From positions 1 through 44,122 of IMG/VR virus record IMGVR_UViG_3300046413_001279: 44,122 nucleotides of DNA. One strand, given 5' to 3'. Position numbers and translations under genes: made by a program. How positions within the stretch are numbered: position 1 is the first letter of the stretch; every line of letters starts with the position of its first letter. This DNA is from a virus. Below, in pieces: positions 22,548 to 29,867 of the stretch. The notes below the pieces were generated by a model that saw only the letters and a program-made list of their open reading frames with translations, was not told the origin of the DNA and did no database searches.

Positions 22548-22958
22548 TTAGAATTTAAGACCAAATCCTAATGTCAGATTTGTTGTTTTTGCATTAACAT
22601 CGTATACTACTTTAGGATCAATGAAAACATTCTTATGGAATGTAAACATTTTTCCAACACCTACTTTAAGTAAGTCAGTATCGAAATCTTCTACTGCAGC
22701 ATATCCAAAAAATTTCTTTTCACCAAAGAAATATCTTGCATGAATGTCTACTCCTAGATCATCAGATGAATCAACTTGAGATACATTTAAACCTACCATT
22801 AGGTTATCTGTAAATCCATATCCAACTGTGGGAGCTATAGACCATTCTGTCCAAGCTACATTTGCAACGTCACCAGTACCTACGTACCAATCACCTTTTA
22901 CCTGTGCGCTTGCTGAAAGTGTAAACACAAAAGCAAGCAAAATCATCAATTTTCTCAT
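22548..22958 (-). CDS. Predicted outer-membrane beta-barrel protein (136 aa)
   Basis: The signal peptide is clear (MRKLMILLAFVFTLSASAQ, cleavage after A-S-A). The rest alternates polar and hydrophobic residues, with glycines and aromatics at strand ends (VGYGFTDNLMVGLNVS, LDIHARYFFG-type, LTLGFGLKF). The C-terminal phenylalanine is the barrel-assembly signature. It would form about 6-8 strands, OmpW/OprF-like in size. A phage-encoded outer-membrane protein could block a receptor or modify host permeability. It has its own promoter region (23039-23073) and terminator, so it is a single-gene unit. Confidence 0.7.
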   Translation of the reverse strand: MRKLMILLAFVFTLSASAQVKGDWYVGTGDVANVAWTEWSIAPTVGYGFTDNLMVGLNVSQVDSSDDLGVDIHARYFFGEKKFFGYAAVEDFDTDLLKVGVGKMFTFHKNVFIDPKVVYDVNAKTTNLTLGFGLKF

Positions 22959-22996
22959 AATTTTTAAAATTTAGTTAATATTCGGGTTAATTGAAA

Positions 22997-23016
22997 CTTC
23001 AGCCAGGTAAGACTGA
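22997..23016 (-). other. Leader hairpin of the outer-membrane protein mRNA
   Basis: Minus strand TTCAGTC-TTACCT-GGCTGAA pairs seven bases with one T-G wobble. It is inside the roughly 90-nt 5' leader between the promoter box and the ATG at 22958. Possible mRNA stabiliser; function inferred only from position. Confidence 0.4.
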
Positions 23017-23038
23017 ATTTTGTTTTTAATATGTTTAA

Positions 23039-23073
23039 GAACAATGTGATGAACAATATACGAACCATTGTTC
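23039..23073 (-). promoter_or_regulatory. Promoter box inside an 8-bp inverted repeat (operator-like)
   Basis: GAACAATG (23039-23046) and CATTGTTC (23066-23073) are perfect inverted repeats, 19 nt apart. Between them lies the minus-strand TTCGTATATTG box (23054-23063), and a third GAACAAT copy overlaps it. Half-sites around a promoter are a classic repressor-operator layout. The gene served is the beta-barrel protein at 22548-22958. Confidence 0.6.
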
Positions 23074-23089
23074 ACGACTCCACATTATT

Positions 23090-24190
23090 TTAATAAGTTT
23101 TTGTATTTTCGTCGTCTCTTAATTTTCTTAATTTTTTTGATATTTTTTGTCTATCATTTTCATGGGCTGTATAAGATGCCATGTTATCTAATTTTTCTTC
23201 TAATTCTCTAATTTCTAATTCTTTATCATAATGTTCTCCCTCATTTCCATTTTGCCCTATTACATCCATCCTTTTTTCATCTTCATCTGTATATTCCCAA
23301 TTAGTATGTTTAGCTTGTTCTTCTAAAGTTGCTCCTTCTTCTACGGTTTCTCCATATAAATTTTCCTTATATTTTTTTTTAGGATAAGCTTGATTAAAAG
23401 CAAAGTTAGCAGCTATTACTAACGCTACAGCTAAAGGATCAAATACAAAAATTATTACTAAAAGTAACACATTTATAATTTTATCCATAGGATAACCCGT
23501 GAGTCCTGATAAATACTTTAGTGGACCTAATTCACCAGCTACATCGGCGTTATTATCTAACTCCAGCACTTTTTGTTGATAAGTACGTAATGAATCTACT
23601 GCAATATCTCTTTTTATATTGACATTTTCCCGTTTATCTTCTTCAATTCTGAGTCTATCTTGTGCAGCACGTAAGTCAACCGTGGAAATCGTATTTCGAA
23701 CGCCTCCAACCACACTGGTGTCCTTGACTTGGATTGAAACGGATCTCGTTTCATTAAGAGAAGTAATATTGTCCAAAGTTTGTTGAAGTTCTTTTTCATA
23801 TCTGTCTACATCTTGTTGATAAAATTCTATTTTTTGATTTAAAAATGCTTTTTCATTATCAACATAAGTTAATTTATTAAATGTTTCTTGATATGCTGAT
23901 GATAGAAAACCATAAATACCCATACTAGTAATTAATATTAGTATAACTACGGCAACACTTAAATAATATTTTAATACTTTATTAATTGTGCCCCAATACT
24001 GATAAAGTAATGAAGCAGTAACTAATTTAGCTATTTCTAAAGAACCAGCCATTATAATAACTTCAGTACTTGCTCCCGCAAATAATTTACTTAAACCAAA
24101 AACCGAATAAAAAGCTGCAGATGCAGATACTGATAGCGCAGAAAACGCCACCAGGAATGGAAACATCCCTTTTTTAATTGTGCTAAACAT
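23090..24190 (-). CDS. Multi-span membrane protein with periplasmic or cytoplasmic coiled coil
   Basis: 366 aa. Hydrophobic spans at about 10-32 (MFPFLVAFSALSVSASAAFY), 42-64, 74-97 (YYLSVAVVILILITSMGIYG) and 238-262 (INVLLLVIIFVFDPLAVALV). Between spans 3 and 4 is a coiled coil of about 110 residues (NEKAFLNQKIEFYQQDVDRY...). The C-terminal 100 residues are acidic and helical. I do not recognise a named family. A TTCGTATATTG box (24213-24222) 22 nt upstream gives it its own promoter. Codons near 23640-23770 are GC-richer than the rest. Could be a superinfection-immunity or lysis-control membrane protein; no direct evidence. Confidence 0.65.
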   Translation of the reverse strand: MFSTIKKGMFPFLVAFSALSVSASAAFYSVFGLSKLFAGASTEVIIMAGSLEIAKLVTASLLYQYWGTINKVLKYYLSVAVVILILITSMGIYGFLSSAYQETFNKLTYVDNEKAFLNQKIEFYQQDVDRYEKELQQTLDNITSLNETRSVSIQVKDTSVVGGVRNTISTVDLRAAQDRLRIEEDKRENVNIKRDIAVDSLRTYQQKVLELDNNADVAGELGPLKYLSGLTGYPMDKIINVLLLVIIFVFDPLAVALVIAANFAFNQAYPKKKYKENLYGETVEEGATLEEQAKHTNWEYTDEDEKRMDVIGQNGNEGEHYDKELEIRELEEKLDNMASYTAHENDRQKISKKLRKLRDDENTKTY

Positions 24191-24201
24191 ATAATCTTCT
24201 T

Positions 24202-24669
24202 TTAGTCGTAATCAATATACGAAATCTCTACCTCATCTCCACGTAATAATGCAGCAGCAATTGGAGGGTAGATTCTTTTATAGGCATCATTTGAAGCTCC
24301 TATAAAACCATCTTTTGATTTAGAAACGTTTTGTTGTTGTGTATCACCAACTAAAAGACAACCCATTGTATGTTCATCAGTGTTTCCTGTATGAATTAAA
24401 ATATATTCAAAACCTGGAACTTCTCTTACCCATAACATTCCTTTATGAAAGGAACCATATTTTTTTGTATATCTAGCATGGTAACCACCAACTGTTCTTA
24501 AAGTTACCTTATAAGTACCAGCTGGTATTCTGGTTTCACCTTTAATTTTTTCATCTCTAGCTTCATCTTCTAATGTGTAAGCTAAAAATTCTCTTTTATC
24601 TGTTACATCAAAAAGTAATCCATTTGTACTATCTTTTTGAGAACTAAATCTTAATACTTCTAATTTCAT
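24202..24669 (-). CDS. DUF5675 protein with L,D-transpeptidase-like motifs (possible lysin)
   Basis: 155 aa. ETRIPAGTYKVTLR (45-58) resembles the T-P-x-G-x-Y strand of YkuD enzymes. ILIHTGNTDEHTMGCLLVGD (90-109) has H93 and C104 arranged like the H...S-x-G-C catalytic strand-loop of L,D-transpeptidases. The DUF5675 family is common in phages of Bacteroidota and has no proven activity. No signal peptide. Placed among membrane proteins of holin size, it is a candidate peptidoglycan-active enzyme. Its stop codon is 11 nt before the next start. Confidence 0.65.
   Translation of the reverse strand: MKLEVLRFSSQKDSTNGLLFDVTDKREFLAYTLEDEARDEKIKGETRIPAGTYKVTLRTVGGYHARYTKKYGSFHKGMLWVREVPGFEYILIHTGNTDEHTMGCLLVGDTQQQNVSKSKDGFIGASNDAYKRIYPPIAAALLRGDEVEISYIDYD
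24213..24222 (-). promoter_or_regulatory. TATATTG promoter-like box within the 3' end of the DUF5675 gene
   Basis: Minus strand GATTTCGTATATTGATTACG, 22 nt before the ATG at 24190. The same bases encode the C-terminal ISYIDYD of the upstream gene. A flanking TCGTA/TACGA pair makes a small dyad. Confidence 0.5.
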
Positions 24670-24671
24670 AA

Positions 24672-25211
24672 TTAATCTAATAAATACCCATAAGGGGTAG
24701 CGTTAATATCTAACCCAATTGGGTAATTTTCTAATTTTAAATCAACAGTCATATTTCTTTGAATGTAAGGATTAAAAAATTCTCCTACAGCTGTTAAACA
24801 TATTAAACCATTATGTATGTCTAATACATTAACATCATTCCAAACTACATATTCTTGATCTCCTGGTATTTCAACCCCAGCATATTTGTTATCTGGATTT
24901 TCCCAAGTATAATTCCCAACATCTAATAAAGCATCGTTATTATCAGCATCTGAATCTAAACAATACAATGCAAAATGTTGTCTATCTAATCTTGGTTCTC
25001 CATCATCTACTTGGAGATAAAGAATAAATATTTTTTTAACAATTTCTCCCTCATTTTTTCTACCTGCAAAGGTTTTAATTTGAGAGTATCTACTACTAGG
25101 ATCAAATGATTCTCCATCTAAGCTCATTTCAATTACTGGTAGTAATTCTTCGTCTTTTTGACAACTAGTGAAAATAAAGACACTTAATAATATTAATAAT
25201 AATTTTTTCAT
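24672..25211 (-). CDS. Predicted surface lipoprotein with Bacteroidota export signal
   Basis: 179 aa. A lipoprotein signal peptide (MKKLLLILLSVFIFTSC, C17 lipidated) is followed by QKDEEL. Acidic residues after C-Q-K match the lipoprotein export signal known from Capnocytophaga and Flavobacterium, which sends lipoproteins to the cell surface. The mature part is beta-rich and rich in D and N, with no recognised domain. Phage lipoproteins such as T5 Llp mask receptors, so superinfection exclusion is the natural guess. It overlaps the next gene upstream by 4 nt. Confidence 0.75.
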   Translation of the reverse strand: MKKLLLILLSVFIFTSCQKDEELLPVIEMSLDGESFDPSSRYSQIKTFAGRKNEGEIVKKIFILYLQVDDGEPRLDRQHFALYCLDSDADNNDALLDVGNYTWENPDNKYAGVEIPGDQEYVVWNDVNVLDIHNGLICLTAVGEFFNPYIQRNMTVDLKLENYPIGLDINATPYGYLLD

Positions 25212-25534
25212 TTTAATTTTGCGTTTTCAATTTCTAATTTTTTTACTACTGATCTTAATTCTTCTACTTCTTTTTGTAGGTATTCAATTCTAAGATCTTG
25301 TTTTGCATCATCTGGTAATGCACCCATTTCTCCTCTAGGCCATTTTACCCTAAATTCATGGTTTAACTCAACATCATCTTGCATTCTAATAACATCAAGT
25401 TGTAGCTGGGCTATTTCACCTTGTAAAGTGAACCAAACTCCAGCAATCGAAACAATTCCAACAACCATTCCAATTAGAGCTTTTATATCTAATTGTACTT
25501 TTGATTTTTCAGATAAGTTACTTTCTTCTTTCAT
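25208..25534 (-). CDS. Membrane-anchored coiled-coil protein (paralogue A)
   Basis: 108 aa. After a charged start, VQLDIKALIGMVVGIVSIAG holds one membrane span (about 18-38), followed by GVWFTLQGEIAQLQ and a C-terminal coiled coil (LQKEVEELRSVVKKLEIENAKL). It is clearly related to the 94-aa protein at 26568-26852: V-x-L-D-x-K-x-L at the start of the span and W-F-x-L-Q-x-(D/E)-I-A after it are shared. Size and layout would suit a spanin-like or accessory lysis protein, which is only a guess. Confidence 0.6.
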   Translation of the reverse strand: MKEESNLSEKSKVQLDIKALIGMVVGIVSIAGVWFTLQGEIAQLQLDVIRMQDDVELNHEFRVKWPRGEMGALPDDAKQDLRIEYLQKEVEELRSVVKKLEIENAKLK

Positions 25535-25556
25535 TGTTTAATAAAAAATAAATATT

Positions 25557-25571
25557 CCCGCACCTTGCGGG
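25557..25571 (-). terminator. Hairpin terminator between membrane genes, with alternative pairing
   Basis: Minus strand CCCGCA-AGG-TGCGGG followed by AATATTTATTTTTT, a GC stem plus T-rich tail. An exclusive alternative stem pairs ATTCCCG (25573-25579) with CGGGAAT (25554-25560). It ends the transcript of the gene at 25597-25827. Two exclusive forms could allow attenuation, but no trigger is visible. Confidence 0.7.
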
Positions 25572-25596
25572 ACGGGAATAAATATTAGTTACCTCC

Positions 25597-25827
25597 TTAC
25601 TTTTTAAGAATGTGATACAAAACAAAAGCACCTACTAATCCAAGTAGTCCTTCTGCGTTAAGTGATCCTAAAATAGCCATAATATTATCAACTACTGATA
25701 TATTTGGCCAAAAAGGAATACCTGCTCCAGAAAATAGTACTTCTAGTACCACACCTAAAGCTACTAGACTAACTCCTATATGAGTCAGTTTATCAGCCCA
25801 AGAGCCGATCTTGTTTAGAATTTCCAT
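25597..25827 (-). CDS. Holin-sized membrane protein, 76 aa
   Basis: 76 aa with two hydrophobic segments: HIGVSLVALGVVLEVLFSG (about 16-34) and GLLGLVGAFVLYHILKK (about 60-76), with a proline-containing loop (GIPFWPNISVV). Short, two spans and a basic C-terminus match class II holins, but also many phage membrane proteins. It is followed by a terminator. Function not assigned. Confidence 0.5.
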   Translation of the reverse strand: MEILNKIGSWADKLTHIGVSLVALGVVLEVLFSGAGIPFWPNISVVDNIMAILGSLNAEGLLGLVGAFVLYHILKK

Positions 25828-25866
25828 AAAATTGGGGTTTTAGTTAAACAATACGATAACTAGCAA

Positions 25867-26109
25867 CTAGTTAATTTCTTCGTTTTTGTTTTTACCGAAG
25901 ATTTTACCCACTTCAGCTATTCCGAATGAGCCAAGGGTAATTATTACAAATGAATTATAAATGTAATCTTGTATTACGAGTTCTTTCCCGTAAAATCCTG
26001 TAATAATATCTACACCTGCAAATATTACCATAACAGCAAAGGAAGCAAATCCTACTACTGATTTTTCGTTAATGTCGTTATTATCTTTAAACAATTCTTT
26101 AAATGCCAT
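25867..26109 (-). CDS. Holin-like membrane protein, 80 aa
   Basis: 80 aa. A charged N-terminus (MAFKELFKDNNDINEKS) precedes two spans: VVGFASFAVMVIFAGVDIIT (about 18-37) and YIYNSFVIITLGSFGIAEVG (about 49-68), and a charged tail (KIFGKNKNEEIN). Both termini are predicted in the cytoplasm. This is the size and layout of a class II holin. It lies 39 nt before the 76-aa membrane gene. Candidate only. Confidence 0.5.
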   Translation of the reverse strand: MAFKELFKDNNDINEKSVVGFASFAVMVIFAGVDIITGFYGKELVIQDYIYNSFVIITLGSFGIAEVGKIFGKNKNEEIN

Positions 26110-26164
26110 AATAATTCTAAATTTTAGTTTTCAAAACTATTGTGGAACCTTTTTATTATACATA

Positions 26165-26566
26165 TTAGAATGCACTGCTTTCTTGAGCTTCTTGTATCCC
26201 TTCTTGCAGTTCATTCAAATTTACTGGGCATTCTAAATCTAACCCAGCAGCATATTTCTTTTCTACTACACCATCTAAAATAATAAAAATAGTTGGAGCC
26301 ATTCTTACTCGGTGTTCTTTTTTATATTTTGGAGCTTTTGCAACATCTACACGAAAATATTGAACATTCTGCAATTTATCCCAATCTGGAAAAGCGTTAG
26401 CTTCATTAAAGCTCGCCCAATATTCTATAACAACTATTGTACTTTCATCATCCCCGAATGCATTTGATGAATTTAATACTTCATCTAATTTATTATCGTC
26501 TGCCCATTCTTGTGAAAAACCTACCAGGGGTAAGGTAAGCATAAGAGCAAGGATTAGTTTCCTCAT
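26165..26566 (-). CDS. Exported thioredoxin-fold protein without active-site cysteines
   Basis: I use the ATG at 26566 (MRKLILALMLTLPLVGFSQ, a signal peptide), 1 nt after the preceding stop, instead of an upstream in-frame ATG at 26614. The mature 114 residues show a thioredoxin fold: TIVVIEYWASFNEANAF where W-C-x-x-C is expected, VQYFRVDVAKAPKYKKEHRV and the cis-proline strand RMAPTIFIILDG. The WCxxC cysteines are replaced (WASFNEA), so it cannot act as a disulfide reductase. It may bind a periplasmic partner. Cys in LECPVN is the only one left. Confidence 0.65.
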   Translation of the reverse strand: MRKLILALMLTLPLVGFSQEWADDNKLDEVLNSSNAFGDDESTIVVIEYWASFNEANAFPDWDKLQNVQYFRVDVAKAPKYKKEHRVRMAPTIFIILDGVVEKKYAAGLDLECPVNLNELQEGIQEAQESSAF

Positions 26567-26567
26567 G

Positions 26568-26852
26568 TTATCTTTGTTTTTGGATCTCATACAATCTTTC
26601 GTCAATCTTATCAAGTTGCTCTTTCATTGATTCAACATCCTCTTGAGTGTCTAAAATTGTTTGACGAATTAATTCGTCTTTAAGATCATATTCTATTCTA
26701 TCTATTACTGGAGCTGGTAGTTCTTTTGCTTCAGCTATGTCTGCTTGTAATGCAAACCACATACCTACTAAAGCAGCTATTCCTGTACCAATCATCCCTA
26801 ATGTTTTTAAATCTAAAGTTACTTTAGTATCTTCACCTATTTGTTGTGCCAT
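26568..26852 (-). CDS. Membrane-anchored coiled-coil protein (paralogue B)
   Basis: 94 aa. VTLDLKTLGMIGTGIAALVG is a single span (about 11-31), followed by MWFALQADIAEAKEL and a long coiled coil (TQEDVESMKEQLDKIDERLYEIQ). It is the paralogue of the gene at 25208-25534, separated from it by three genes. It overlaps the 415-aa barrel gene by one base and the thioredoxin-fold gene follows 1 nt on, so all three are made together. Confidence 0.6.
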   Translation of the reverse strand: MAQQIGEDTKVTLDLKTLGMIGTGIAALVGMWFALQADIAEAKELPAPVIDRIEYDLKDELIRQTILDTQEDVESMKEQLDKIDERLYEIQKQR

Positions 26853-28099
26853 TATCTAAATGTATAATTTATTCCAAATTGTGTTATAAAAAATTCTGAA
26901 TCCCACATTCTAGTATATTCTGCATCTGCAAATAAACCAATGTTTTTTCCAATTTTCCAGCCAAAATTAGCTCCACCTTGAAAATCCCACCATTGATCAC
27001 CTTTTGCAGCATCAGCTAAACCATATTGATCCCAACTATTTCTAAATAAGTAGGATAATGGAACTCTACCATAATCATCTTTATCTCCCATTACGTATTT
27101 GTGATAAGGTAAATAAGCACTACCATATAAGTGTAACCAAAAGTTACTCTTATAGTGATAGAAGTCAAAACCAACTACTGGGCTTACTAAACCAAACTCA
27201 CTAGTATTACCTAATATTTCATTATTATATAATCCAATTAATCTTTTATAAGGACCATCTCTAAATTCTGGATCAGAAGCTGCTATTCTAATACCTTCTG
27301 GATTATACCAAAAATAACCAGAAACATTTTCTTGTTGGTTACTTACTGGGTTATAAATTGTTGTAGAATAGTATGCATCAGTAAAACCATATTCATATGC
27401 TAATTCATACCAATAATTTTCTTGATTACCATCACCATCTAATGCACTAACCCAAATTTCATATGGGTTAACACCATAAACTCTTTCATGTGTTCTAAAA
27501 GCAGCACCAGCAGAAAGAGAGAATTTTTTACCTATTTTTAATCTACCTCTTACATCAGCAGTATTGTAATTAAAGTCATAAGCACCTTGGTATCTAGTTT
27601 CTAATTTAACTGTATGCCAATCACCTGTGTGTCTAATAAAATATCTTTGATTTTCCCACTCTTCACCTCTTTTTCTTTCTTTTTCAAAATGAAATAGGTA
27701 TTCAAGTCCATCTACTGCAGAGGATGGGGAATTTAGGGCATTTTGTCTTTCTATATCTTGATCTCCAGTCCAAAAATTACCTGGTTTTCTTTCGTAACCA
27801 AATCTACCTAATTTTCTGATACCAAAACCAATTCTATAATCTGATGGAAAGTATTCAGTTACATCGACAACATCTGGAATATCATATAACCCAGCGCCTT
27901 CAGGCTGTCTAATTAAATATTTTTTATCTGACGATTCATATGGTGCTCTGTAGTCACCAGCGAAATAAAAAGTACTGTATTTGAAAACTTCATCATATAC
28001 AGATTTTAAAATATTTTTTTTCTCTTTTTCTTCTTCTTTGCTTTGAGAATAGGCAGGAAATGCCATAAGCAGTGCAACCATTAATACTAATATCCTCAT
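26852..28099 (-). CDS. Predicted outer-membrane beta-barrel protein (415 aa)
   Basis: A signal peptide (MRILVLMVALLMAFPAYSQ) is followed by many amphipathic strands with aromatic girdles (e.g. YRIGFGIRKLGRFGYERK, WHTVKLETRYQGAYDFNY, LFADAEYTRMWDSEFF), and the protein ends in FGINYTFR, close to the barrel-assembly signature (aromatic at the penultimate place). About 16 strands are plausible for the length. A phage-encoded barrel of this size is rare. Possible roles are receptor shielding or uptake of nutrients. No family recognised. Confidence 0.7.
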   Translation of the reverse strand: MRILVLMVALLMAFPAYSQSKEEEKEKKNILKSVYDEVFKYSTFYFAGDYRAPYESSDKKYLIRQPEGAGLYDIPDVVDVTEYFPSDYRIGFGIRKLGRFGYERKPGNFWTGDQDIERQNALNSPSSAVDGLEYLFHFEKERKRGEEWENQRYFIRHTGDWHTVKLETRYQGAYDFNYNTADVRGRLKIGKKFSLSAGAAFRTHERVYGVNPYEIWVSALDGDGNQENYWYELAYEYGFTDAYYSTTIYNPVSNQQENVSGYFWYNPEGIRIAASDPEFRDGPYKRLIGLYNNEILGNTSEFGLVSPVVGFDFYHYKSNFWLHLYGSAYLPYHKYVMGDKDDYGRVPLSYLFRNSWDQYGLADAAKGDQWWDFQGGANFGWKIGKNIGLFADAEYTRMWDSEFFITQFGINYTFR

Positions 28100-28153
28100 G
28101 GGTGTATCTATTTATGTTTGGCGATAAATATGTGAGGATATTTTTAGATTCGT

Positions 28154-29866
28154 CTATCCGTCGCAAGAAAGGCAATCTGCTTGACGACTTCCCAAATCTC
28201 CTTTAATTACTGAATCAGTTCTTAAATAGTAGAACGTTTTGACACCTAACTTCCAACCTTCCATATGCACTTGATTAATCCATTTAGGTGAATCATTTGG
28301 ATCAAATGATAAATTTAATGATTGAGTTTGGTCAATATATTTTTGTCTTTCAGCTGCTTGTTTAACTAATTCTAATTGATTTGTTTCTGAAAATGTTAAG
28401 AATACTTCTTTTTCATCAGTAGATAAAACTGATTCCGGTAAACCTAAAACTGATCCTCCATCTTCAAGCATTTGTTTCCACCATTTTTCTTTATTTTGGC
28501 CTTTAGATTCAAGTAAAGATTCTAATACTTTATTTTTTCTAATAAATGTTCCCTTAGCCCCATTAAATGTATAAACATTAGCAGGTAAAGGTTCAATACC
28601 AGCAGAAATACCACCACAAATAACAGAATTTGAAACAGTAGGAGCAACTGCTAATAAATGGGTGTTTCTCATACCAGTACCTCTACACCATAAAGGTTCT
28701 CCATATTCGGCTGCTAAATCCATAGATGCTGATTCAGCTTCACTTCTAATTTTATTAAATATGTTTCTTGTATGTACTGTTGAAGCTACTGAATTAAATG
28801 GTAAATTTTTCTGTTGTAAAAATGTATGCCAACCCATTACACCTAAACCTAATGCTCTACCTTTAGAAGCATGTTTGTGTGTTCTTTTTAAACTTTCTTT
28901 ACCATTTGATTTATCTATAAATTCTTGCATTACACCATCTAAAAACCAAATAGCCATTTGTATACAATCTGTATCTTTAAATTCTTCCCATTTAGCTAAA
29001 TTAAGAGAAGATAAACAACAAATAAATGAATGTTCTTCATCTGTAAATAATGTTATTTCAGAACAAATATTAGTCATAGTAACATCTAAGTTATTCATTC
29101 TATAAGCTATAGGATTATTTTTATTAACATTATCCTTATACATTATATAAGGTTCTCCTGTTTCCATTCTAGATTTTAAAACTTTAGCCCATCTATTCAT
29201 TGATTCTGGATCTCTAGCTTCTAATTTTCTCATAAACGAATCACCTACAACAACACATTGATGTAAATTTAAACATTGTCTATTAGGATCACCTTTAGGT
29301 CTACGGATTTCTAGAAATTCATCTATATCACCATGTTCAATATCTAAATTAACAGATGCTGCTCCTCTACGAACATTACCCTGATTAGTTGCGATAATAG
29401 ATGAATCATAAATTTTACACCATGGAACTACACCTTCACTTTTACCATTTCCAGTTATTCCTTCTCCACGTTTTCTTATGCGAGATACACTAATACCTAC
29501 ACCACCACCAGAAGCGGTTAATTTCATTAGTTCTGCGTTAGTTAAACCGATTCCACGTATAGAATCGGGTGTATCTACACCAAAACAACTAATAGGTAAG
29601 CCTCTATCAGTACCCATATTAGATATAACAGGTGATGCTAATCCTATCCAACCATTCCAAATATATTTATAAAATTTACTAGCCAGCTCTGGTTTTTTAA
29701 GTCTATTAGCAGCTGAGTTTGCTACTCTTCTATATGCTGCTCTAACTGTTTCTCCAGGGAGTAAATATCCTTTAGAAATTGTTGCTAAAGAAATTTCATC
29801 CATCCATTCTGGGTATTCTTTTCCAGCTGTCCAGTTACTATAATCTGCTATTAAATTATTATCCAT
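28154..29866 (-). CDS. nrdA: Ribonucleotide reductase large subunit NrdA (class I)
   Basis: I use ATG at 29866 (MDNNLIADYSN), 1 nt after the nrdB stop, giving 570 aa; an upstream in-frame ATG (29902) would overlap nrdB by 35 nt. Active-site residues are visible: C94 (GLPISCFGVD), C268 and E270 (NICSEITL), C283 (CCLSSLNL), the YY radical pair (FYYLRTDS) and C-terminal C-x2-C (CLSCDG). No ATP-cone domain, so dATP inhibition is likely absent. It reduces ribonucleotides to deoxyribonucleotides, with thioredoxin as reductant. Confidence 0.95.
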   Translation of the reverse strand: MDNNLIADYSNWTAGKEYPEWMDEISLATISKGYLLPGETVRAAYRRVANSAANRLKKPELASKFYKYIWNGWIGLASPVISNMGTDRGLPISCFGVDTPDSIRGIGLTNAELMKLTASGGGVGISVSRIRKRGEGITGNGKSEGVVPWCKIYDSSIIATNQGNVRRGAASVNLDIEHGDIDEFLEIRRPKGDPNRQCLNLHQCVVVGDSFMRKLEARDPESMNRWAKVLKSRMETGEPYIMYKDNVNKNNPIAYRMNNLDVTMTNICSEITLFTDEEHSFICCLSSLNLAKWEEFKDTDCIQMAIWFLDGVMQEFIDKSNGKESLKRTHKHASKGRALGLGVMGWHTFLQQKNLPFNSVASTVHTRNIFNKIRSEAESASMDLAAEYGEPLWCRGTGMRNTHLLAVAPTVSNSVICGGISAGIEPLPANVYTFNGAKGTFIRKNKVLESLLESKGQNKEKWWKQMLEDGGSVLGLPESVLSTDEKEVFLTFSETNQLELVKQAAERQKYIDQTQSLNLSFDPNDSPKWINQVHMEGWKLGVKTFYYLRTDSVIKGDLGSRQADCLSCDG

Positions 29867-29867
29867 A

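Noticed and set aside
23020-23085. 16-codon frame (ATG-TGG...) in the leader of the outer-membrane protein gene
   Set aside because: It spans the promoter box itself and would not be transcribed from it.
25580-25590. GGAGGT on the minus strand as a Shine-Dalgarno site
   Set aside because: It follows a stop codon and lies before a terminator, with no start within reach; other genes do not use such sites.
26165-26614. Longer start for the thioredoxin-fold gene at 26614
   Set aside because: The extra 16 residues precede a perfect signal peptide and overlap the previous gene; ATG at 26566 is 1 nt after its stop.
28662-29105. 147-aa open frame on the plus strand opposite nrdA
   Set aside because: It is fully antisense to well-conserved nrdA sequence, has no domain, and no other plus-strand gene is supported in the window.
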